Source of the DNA: Syntrophomonas sp964422685
GTDB lineage: Bacteria > Bacillota > Syntrophomonadia > Syntrophomonadales > Syntrophomonadaceae
Direction of reading: 5' to 3'
DNA length: 10,373 nucleotides
NCBI GenBank assembly: GCA_964422685.1
Contig: CAYRCG010000073.1
Location: forward strand, 1 to 10,373
Of this stretch, positions 5,109 through 10,373 are shown piece after piece. How positions within the stretch are numbered: position 1 is the stretch's first letter; each line of letters opens with the position of its first letter. A program made the translations under genes and the position numbers. The notes beneath the pieces are model-generated. The model was given only the letters and a program-made list of their open reading frames with translations. It searched no databases and was not told where the DNA came from.

Positions 5109-5429
5109 TTGAAAGGGAGGATAAAGGAACTGGATATTGCCCAGAATTTAAAGACCATCGAATGGCTTAAGGCAGAACTCATAGATTCAGTAGCAATGTT
5201 ATTCAAATCCCTTCTACAGAAAGGAAATGGCGCTATTCAGGATGCTGCCGGTACCATAATTATCATTACTTACCTGCTAGCCAAGCGAGTCGGCGTGGAT
5301 TTTACCCTTTTAGATCAGGCTATTAGGGAAAAGCTCGGTAACAGCATAAAGGATTCGGAAGAAATAGCCGGTTGGTCGGATGACCTTTCCGAACTATATA
5401 AATACCTCGAGGGCAGGAAGAGGTGGTAG
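5109..5429 (+). CDS. MazG-like family protein
   Basis: This is a 106-residue, mostly helical protein matching the MazG-like family (PF12643) found in Clostridia beside DUF2232 genes. The segment NLKTIEWLKAELIDSVAMLF (residues 13-32) resembles the first metal-binding helix of all-alpha nucleotide pyrophosphohydrolases, with Glu18, Glu23 and Asp26. The second helix, around AIQDAAGTIIIITYLL, lacks the usual EExxD pattern, so catalysis is doubtful. A longer reading frame exists from 4962, but TTG 5109 is the credible start. It follows AGGAGGTG (5094-5101) by 7 bases, and the upstream extension runs through a repeat. It heads a tight operon: yybS begins one base after its stop. Confidence 0.8.
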   Translation: MKGRIKELDIAQNLKTIEWLKAELIDSVAMLFKSLLQKGNGAIQDAAGTIIIITYLLAKRVGVDFTLLDQAIREKLGNSIKDSEEIAGWSDDLSELYKYLEGRKRW

Positions 5430-5430
5430 T

Positions 5431-6399
5431 TTGCAGGCATTTATCAGACTTGCCCTTATCAGCTCTTTGCTTCTATGTCTGACCGCTCTATTCCCTTCCC
5501 TGGCTTTTATTATTGCTATCAGTTGGGGAGCTCTGTTAATCCGGGGGAGTTTGACCCTTTCGTCACGGCAGATCGGTTTGATTTATTTGCTAAACTTCGC
5601 CCTTTTATATGGGGTTACAGGGGGGGCTAGCACCCTACTTTTTTATTTTGCATTTGCCGGATTACCGGTCATTCTTATCTGCTCGCTTATAAGTCGCGGG
5701 TACAGTTATTATTCCCTTCAAAAATGGGGAATAGCGGCAGCCATAGTAGGTGTTTCCCTATTTTTAGGGTTTCTTTATTGGAATAGCGGGCAAATCGGTG
5801 CCGGACAAGTAGAATCGCAGATAACTGAATATGTACAGGAATCGCTAAAAGCCTATGAAGACTCGGGCTTTATTAGTTTTTATGAATCGCAGGGCCTAAG
5901 CCGGGCTGATTTGGAGGCGAATTTCAAATCTATGACCGAGGGAATAGTCCGGCATTTACCGGCTTTATACTATGTTCAGGCTATTATGGCAGTATTTTTC
6001 ATGCTTCTTCTGGCCTCATTATTGAGCCGAAAAAGCCCGGATGAGCGTCTAAAGAGGAAAGCCTATACGGAAGAAATGATGCCCTGGCAATTAGTATGGG
6101 TGTTAATCACAGGTTTGGCCTTATGGTTATGGGGGCGAGATGAAATGGGACCCCTATATAATGTCGGCTCAAATATAATGGTTGTGATAACACCTTTGGC
6201 AGTTTATTATGGACTAGCCGTACTTCTATTTGAATTTAAACGGCTCCTACCTTCCAGACGCAGGCTATTTGTCATATTGCTGATCATTTTATCCTTATTC
6301 TTCCCGCTTTCGGCCCTCATTTTTTTGAGTCTTATGGGGTTATTTGATTCCTTACTTGATTTTAGAAAAAAAGCTTTGGAAAGGAAGGATAAAAGATGA
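5431..6399 (+). CDS. yybS: YybS family (DUF2232) integral membrane protein
   Basis: This is a 322-residue multi-pass inner-membrane protein of unknown function. Hydrophobic segments lie at about 4-37, 48-63, 66-87, 98-117, 180-199, 220-235, 248-267 and 279-304, suggesting around eight membrane spans. A hydrophilic loop covers residues 118-178, and the C-terminal tail is basic. Size, topology and position before rplI match YybS of Bacillus. I chose TTG 5431 over an upstream ATG at 5380, which overlaps the MazG-like gene, because AGAGGTGG sits just before it and the hydrophobic N-terminus starts there. The stop overlaps the rplI start (ATGA), indicating translational coupling. gdpP, often found between yybS and rplI, is absent. 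Confidence 0.85.
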   Translation: MQAFIRLALISSLLLCLTALFPSLAFIIAISWGALLIRGSLTLSSRQIGLIYLLNFALLYGVTGGASTLLFYFAFAGLPVILICSLISRGYSYYSLQKWGIAAAIVGVSLFLGFLYWNSGQIGAGQVESQITEYVQESLKAYEDSGFISFYESQGLSRADLEANFKSMTEGIVRHLPALYYVQAIMAVFFMLLLASLLSRKSPDERLKRKAYTEEMMPWQLVWVLITGLALWLWGRDEMGPLYNVGSNIMVVITPLAVYYGLAVLLFEFKRLLPSRRRLFVILLIILSLFFPLSALIFLSLMGLFDSLLDFRKKALERKDKR

Positions 6400-6842
6400 A
6401 GGTAATTTTATTACAGGAGGTAAAAAATCTGGGGGGAGCCGGGGAAATTAAAGAGGTAACAGACGGCTATGCCCGGAATTTTCTAATACCCCGGGGCTTG
6501 GCGGAAGAGGCAACCAAGGGCAGGGTTAAAGAAAACGAAGAAAAAAGATTGAAGGTGCAGCGTAGGAAAGATAGAGAGCTGGGAGAGGCAGAAAAGCTCA
6601 AAGATAAACTGCAGGGCAAGGCTATTCGCATTAAGGCCCGGGCAGGGGGTGCGGATCGCCTATTTGGGGCGGTTACTTCGCGGGAAATCGCTGATGTGCT
6701 GCAACAAGAACTAGGTCTTACCATTGATAAAAAGAAAATTGACCTCTCCCAACCCATAAAGCAATTGGGGGAATATAAGGTCAAAATAAAAATCTATCCC
6801 TCTATACAAACAGAAATAAAGGTGATAGTTGTCGCAGAATGA
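6396..6842 (+). CDS. rplI: 50S ribosomal protein L9
   Basis: L9 binds 23S rRNA near the base of the L1 stalk and helps maintain the reading frame. The 148 residues show the N-terminal domain with MKVILLQEVKNLGGAGEIKE and the diagnostic GYARNFLIPRGLA. A long charged connecting helix follows (about 45-75), then the C-terminal domain with GADRLFGAVTSREIADVL. The length is normal. Its ATG overlaps the yybS stop by four bases, behind an AAGGAAGG SD within yybS. lonC starts 16 bases after its stop. Confidence 0.98.
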   Translation: MKVILLQEVKNLGGAGEIKEVTDGYARNFLIPRGLAEEATKGRVKENEEKRLKVQRRKDRELGEAEKLKDKLQGKAIRIKARAGGADRLFGAVTSREIADVLQQELGLTIDKKKIDLSQPIKQLGEYKVKIKIYPSIQTEIKVIVVAE

Positions 6843-6858
6843 TTCTAGGAGGACAAAG

Positions 6859-8853
6859 GTGAAAAAGCATCATGTCATAAACGAAGAAGCAGAAGAAGAA
6901 AAGGGGTGTGGCCAGGATAAGCAAAGTCAGGAAAGCTTACTATTCTGGAAGATCGAATCCTTATATAAAAACCTAGGGAAAATCTATGGAACTCAGGGGC
7001 TTATACTTCGGGCGAGTAAGCTGGATGCCATTGATTTAATGGGTTCGCAGGAATTAGAAGATAGAATAGTGGCCCTGAATAGAATTCTAAAGGAGGACCC
7101 GACCATTAACGAAGTGGAACTACCAGATGATCTAGATCGGGTCCTGGAGGACATAGAAGAGAAGCTAACAGAGCTTTTTGCCCGGAAAAGCATAGAGGAG
7201 CAGATTCAGCAACGTATCCAGGAAAAAATGGATAAGCGCTACAGTGAATATTTAAGGGACCTGAAGTTAGAAGTATTAAAAGAACAAAGTAGCAGTCCGG
7301 AGAATGCACAAACCCTTAGGAAATTAGGCCAGTTGGAGAAAATGGAGCGGAGCAAACTTAGCCGTTCCGCTCTGGAAATACTGCGGCCATCGTGCCGGGA
7401 GGATATAATAGGGCAAGAAAAAGCCCTAAGCTCCATAATAGCCAAATTAAATAACCCTTACCCGCAGCACATCCTGCTTTACGGTCCTCCGGGGGTGGGC
7501 AAAACCAGCTGCGCCCGTTTGGCCCTAGAGATGATAAAGGGCAGGGAAGGGAATCCTTTCAAGGAAGAAGCCCCCTTTATTGAAGTAGACGGGGCTACCC
7601 TGCGTTGGGACCCGCGCGAATCTACCAATCCCCTGCTAGGTTCGGTGCATGATCCCATATACCAGGGGGCAAAAAGGGAATTGGCAGAAGAAGGAATACC
7701 GGAACCTAAGCCGGGATTAGTTTCAGATGCCCACGGGGGTATTCTCTTTATTGATGAGTTAGGAGAAATGGCGTCCCTTTTACAGAACAAACTGTTGAAA
7801 GTTCTAGAAGATAAACGGGTGTTTTTCGAATCCTCCTATTATGACCCTCATAACGACAGGATCCCTCAGTACATAAAACAACTTTTCGAAAAAGGGGTAC
7901 CGGCAGATTTCATATTGATAGGCGCCACTACTAAAAACAAAGAGGAAATCAATCCGGCCTTTAGATCGCGTTGTATGGAAGTATTCTTCGAGCCACTTGG
8001 GGCGGAACATATCAGAAAAATAATAATCAATTCGGCGGAAAAATTGAAAATAGAGGTAGAAACCGGCGTGGCGGATTTAATCGCTGAATATAGCTCAGAC
8101 GGTCGGGGGGCTAATAAGCTGTTGGTCGATGCCTATGCTTTGGCGATAAACGAGGATAACAGAGAGAAGAACTCGCGGGAAGTCTGCCGCCGGCATATAT
8201 ACCAGGCTATTCGTAATAGCCGCATCACGCCCTATATACATAGCCGGGCTTCAGATAGTAGTGAAATCGGCAAGATATTCGGCGTAGGGGTCAGGGGTTA
8301 CCAGGCCAGCCTGATAGAGCTAGAAGCCGTAGCCTTCCCTGCCGAGGAAGCAGGGCGAGGTACTATCCGTTTCAACGATAGTGCCGGTACCATGGCCAAA
8401 GATTCCCTTTTTAACGCAACCTCATTATTGAGAAAGGAAAGCGGGGAAAGCCTAAAGAATTACGATCTGCATATAAACATAATCGGTGGGGGTAATGTAG
8501 ATGGACCCTCCGCCGGGGCAGCTATTTATCTGGCTATACTAAGTGCGATAAAAGGAATAGCCCTGCGCCAGGATTTAGCCATTACCGGCGAGGTATCTAT
8601 ACAGGGGCGCGTCAAAGCTGTGGGGGGGATCTGCGAAAAAATATATGGAGCTCGTCAAGCGGGAATAAAGAAAATGCTTCTCCCCCGCGAGAACCTAAAG
8701 GATATACCCGCAGGTGTAACGGGTTTAAAGATTATACCCATTAACTATATTAATGAAGCATATCCCCATGTTTTCGATCCGGGCTTAAGGGAAACCGCCG
8801 CCGAATTACCGGACAGGGTGATAAAGCGCAAGCTTATAAATCCTGGGCTTTAA
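6859..8853 (+). CDS. lonC: LonC-type ATP-dependent protease (sporulation-associated Lon family)
   Basis: This 664-residue protein is a Lon-family AAA+ protease lacking the large LonA N-terminal substrate domain. Instead it has a charged, probably coiled-coil region (about 1-180). Walker A is GPPGVGKT (209-216) and Walker B is ILFIDE (295-300), both intact. The protease domain carries GPSAGAA with Ser551 and Lys594 in the CEKIYGA segment. The 43-residue gap equals that between Ser679 and Lys722 in E. coli Lon, so an active Ser-Lys dyad is expected. The size and order match the LonC group (TIGR02903), described as limited to a subset of endospore formers. The GTG start is set by TAGGAGGA (6846-6853). 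An in-frame TTG at 6829 lies inside rplI without an SD. LonB is the alternative, but it is shorter, about 550 residues in Bacillus. Confidence 0.88.
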   Translation: MKKHHVINEEAEEEKGCGQDKQSQESLLFWKIESLYKNLGKIYGTQGLILRASKLDAIDLMGSQELEDRIVALNRILKEDPTINEVELPDDLDRVLEDIEEKLTELFARKSIEEQIQQRIQEKMDKRYSEYLRDLKLEVLKEQSSSPENAQTLRKLGQLEKMERSKLSRSALEILRPSCREDIIGQEKALSSIIAKLNNPYPQHILLYGPPGVGKTSCARLALEMIKGREGNPFKEEAPFIEVDGATLRWDPRESTNPLLGSVHDPIYQGAKRELAEEGIPEPKPGLVSDAHGGILFIDELGEMASLLQNKLLKVLEDKRVFFESSYYDPHNDRIPQYIKQLFEKGVPADFILIGATTKNKEEINPAFRSRCMEVFFEPLGAEHIRKIIINSAEKLKIEVETGVADLIAEYSSDGRGANKLLVDAYALAINEDNREKNSREVCRRHIYQAIRNSRITPYIHSRASDSSEIGKIFGVGVRGYQASLIELEAVAFPAEEAGRGTIRFNDSAGTMAKDSLFNATSLLRKESGESLKNYDLHINIIGGGNVDGPSAGAAIYLAILSAIKGIALRQDLAITGEVSIQGRVKAVGGICEKIYGARQAGIKKMLLPRENLKDIPAGVTGLKIIPINYINEAYPHVFDPGLRETAAELPDRVIKRKLINPGL

Positions 8854-8904
8854 TATTAGCCCTATCTGTGCTAAATACAGCCGTTTGCAGGGAGTTGTCT
8901 TAAG

Positions 8905-8933
8905 TTGACACACCCCAAAGCTTCTGCTACTAT
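8905..8933 (+). promoter_or_regulatory. Near-consensus sigma-A promoter of purA
   Basis: A perfect TTGACA (8905-8910) is separated by 17 bases from TACTAT (8928-8933), with TGC directly before the -10 (an extended -10). Transcription should start near 8940, at a small TTGGC/GCCAA hairpin (8938-8942 with 8948-8952). It separates purA from the lonC operon. I see no intrinsic terminator between the two genes, so some read-through from lonC is possible. Confidence 0.88.
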
Positions 8934-8984
8934 TAGCTTGGCAATAAGCCAAAAAATAACGGGTATGAAGCAGGGGGCGGAGCG

Positions 8985-10265
8985 ATGTCGGCCGTAGTCT
9001 TAGTGGGGGCCCAATGGGGCGATGAGGGCAAAGGGAAAATAACCGATTTCCTGGCGGAGAAAGCCAACTGCGTGATTAGGTTTCAGGGTGGAAGTAATGC
9101 CGGTCACACGGTAGAAGTGAGCCGGGAAAAATTCATGTTGCACTTGGTACCGTCAGGTATTCTCTATCCGGAAACCCTTTGCGTTATCGGGAACGGCGTA
9201 GTTGTAGATATGGGGAAACTCCTGGAGGAGATAGATGGATTACAAAAGAGGGGTATAGATACCGGCAATTTAAGGATTAGCCTCAGAAGCCCGGTAGTAA
9301 TGCCCTATCATAAAAGGATAGATGAATTAGAAGATCGCCATACGCGCATAGGGACTACTAAAAGAGGAATAGGACCAACCTATGCTGATAAAATAAACCG
9401 TATAGGCTTTCGTATGGGTGATATTATCAGTGGCGGGGAATGTTTTCGGGAAAGATTCAAGGCGCAGATCGCGCACAAAAACCAGATTATAAGGGAAATC
9501 TATCAGGAAGAAGGCTTTAACTACCGGCAGATGCTAGAGGAACTTCTTGCTCAGGCGGATCAATTGAGGAAATACCTGGCTGATACGTCGTATCTAGTTT
9601 ACACAGCCATAAAAGAGGGTAAAAAGGTGCTTTTTGAAGGGGCCCAAGGTACTTTACTAGACATTGACCATGGGACTTATCCCTATGTTACTTCTTCCCA
9701 CCCCATTGCCGGGGGTGCCTGTGTCGGAACCGGAATAGGACCTACTAATATAAGCCGGGTTTTAGGGGTGGCCAAAGCCTATACCACCCGGGTAGGAGAA
9801 GGTCCTTTTCCTACAGAGTTAAATGATTTCCAGGGGGAAACCCTGCGGGATAAAGGTCAGGAATACGGTACTACCACTGGCAGACCCAGACGTTGCGGTT
9901 GGCTGGATACGGTCATTTTGCGCTATGCTGTAAGGATAAATGGCCTAACCGATTTCGCCATTACTAAGCTAGATGTCCTGGATAGCTTCCCCACTATAAA
10001 AATATGCGTGGCCTATCGCTATAAAGGCCAATTGCTTACAGAATTCCCGGATAACATAACAACCCTGGAAGATTGCGAGCCTGAATATATCGAAATGCCT
10101 GGCTGGCAGGAAGATATAACTGCAGTTTCCTCCTTTGAAAACTTGCCCGCCAATGCTCAGGCCTATGTAACTAAGATAGAGGAACTCACCGGGGTTAAGG
10201 CGGCTCTTATAGCTGTTGGCCCCAAAAGGGAGCAAACAATAGTAAACAATCCGCTTTTTGATTAA
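8985..10265 (+). CDS. purA: Adenylosuccinate synthetase
   Basis: PurA condenses IMP and aspartate using GTP to give adenylosuccinate, the first committed step to AMP. The 426 residues are full length. The phosphate loop GDEGKGK begins at Gly12, with catalytic Asp13; NAGHTV contains catalytic His41. Other family signatures follow: GTTKRGIGPTYADK, FEGAQGTLLDIDHGTYPYVT, TTTGRPRRCGWLD and the C-terminal GPKREQTI. The ATG start keeps the canonical N-terminus, although the SD (GGGGGCGGAG, only a few bases away) is poor compared with others in the window. The gene has its own strong promoter and is followed after 37 bases by a tRNA. Confidence 0.98.
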   Translation: MSAVVLVGAQWGDEGKGKITDFLAEKANCVIRFQGGSNAGHTVEVSREKFMLHLVPSGILYPETLCVIGNGVVVDMGKLLEEIDGLQKRGIDTGNLRISLRSPVVMPYHKRIDELEDRHTRIGTTKRGIGPTYADKINRIGFRMGDIISGGECFRERFKAQIAHKNQIIREIYQEEGFNYRQMLEELLAQADQLRKYLADTSYLVYTAIKEGKKVLFEGAQGTLLDIDHGTYPYVTSSHPIAGGACVGTGIGPTNISRVLGVAKAYTTRVGEGPFPTELNDFQGETLRDKGQEYGTTTGRPRRCGWLDTVILRYAVRINGLTDFAITKLDVLDSFPTIKICVAYRYKGQLLTEFPDNITTLEDCEPEYIEMPGWQEDITAVSSFENLPANAQAYVTKIEELTGVKAALIAVGPKREQTIVNNPLFD

Positions 10266-10302
10266 TACGGAATAAGGGATAAAAGGCTATATTCATCATA
10301 AT

Positions 10303-10373
10303 GGGCGCGTAACTCAGTGGGAGAGTGCTACCTTCACACGGTAGAAGTCGTGGGTTCGAAACCCTCCGCGCCC
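10303..10373 (+). tRNA. tRNA-Val with anticodon CAC (3' end cut by the window)
   Basis: The cloverleaf folds by eye. The acceptor GGGCGCG pairs with CGCGCCC over 7 bp (10303-10309 with 10367-10373). The D stem is ACTC/GAGT with loop AGTGGGA, and the anticodon stem is CTACC/GGTAG around TTCACAC. The anticodon CAC at 10335-10337 reads GTG valine codons. The TTCGAAA T loop is typical. The T stem GTGGG/CCCTC has one T-T mismatch at its second pair. The discriminator base and any encoded CCA lie beyond the window. No separate promoter is obvious after purA. Confidence 0.93.

Noticed and set aside
4925..5206. Minus-strand open frame of 93 residues through 4925-5206
   Set aside because: It overlaps the start of the MazG-like gene and runs through the REP-like hairpin. 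No credible SD or family pattern was seen.
6829..6858. TTG 6829 as the lonC start
   Set aside because: It lies inside rplI with no SD. GTG 6859 follows TAGGAGGA at proper spacing.

Overview
This window looks like a core chromosomal segment of an anaerobic, endospore-forming Firmicute in the Clostridia. A Syntrophomonas-like organism is my best guess, from memory of gene content and the roughly mid-40s GC content; no search was run. Four things support this: a sporulation-type Lon protease (LonC); the Firmicute rpsF-ssb-rpsR and yybS-rplI clusters; a DUF951 gene just upstream; and very strong Shine-Dalgarno (SD) sites paired with many TTG/GTG starts. A selD gene with an in-frame TGA at its catalytic position implies that the cell decodes UGA as selenocysteine. 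All supported genes lie on the + strand.

Layout. 1-171: non-coding, with a run of four CCTCACC heptamers. 172-2898: an M18 aminopeptidase (apeA), selenophosphate synthetase (selD, really starting at 1628 and reading through TGA at 1670), and a 64-residue DUF951 protein. 2899-3839: an unusual repeat-rich stretch. It holds a 103-bp element with inverted-repeat ends, several copies of a GTCATTGCGAG-type dispersed repeat, and one orphan 71-residue gene with a perfect SD. It ends with a terminator directly abutting a strong promoter. 3840-4921: the rpsF-ssb-rpsR operon, with a structured leader that could be an S6:S18 autoregulatory element, closed by an intrinsic terminator. 5109-8853: a tight operon of a MazG-like gene, yybS (DUF2232), rplI and lonC. 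8905-10265: a near-consensus promoter and purA. 10303-10373: a tRNA-Val(CAC) gene cut by the window edge just before its discriminator base.

How the genes fit together. The centre is translation and replication housekeeping: ribosomal proteins S6, S18 and L9, and single-stranded DNA-binding protein. Around it lie purine synthesis (purA), selenium metabolism (selD), peptide turnover (apeA) and a spore-associated protease (lonC). Three genes often found in this neighbourhood in other Firmicutes are absent from their expected slots: ychF before rpsF, gdpP between yybS and rplI, and dnaB near rplI/purA. The ychF slot is where the repeats and the orphan gene sit.

I see no wholly new multi-gene system. 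The most interesting items are the selenocysteine-encoding selD with its compact SECIS-like hairpin, the rpsF leader fold, and the repeat-flanked orphan gene.
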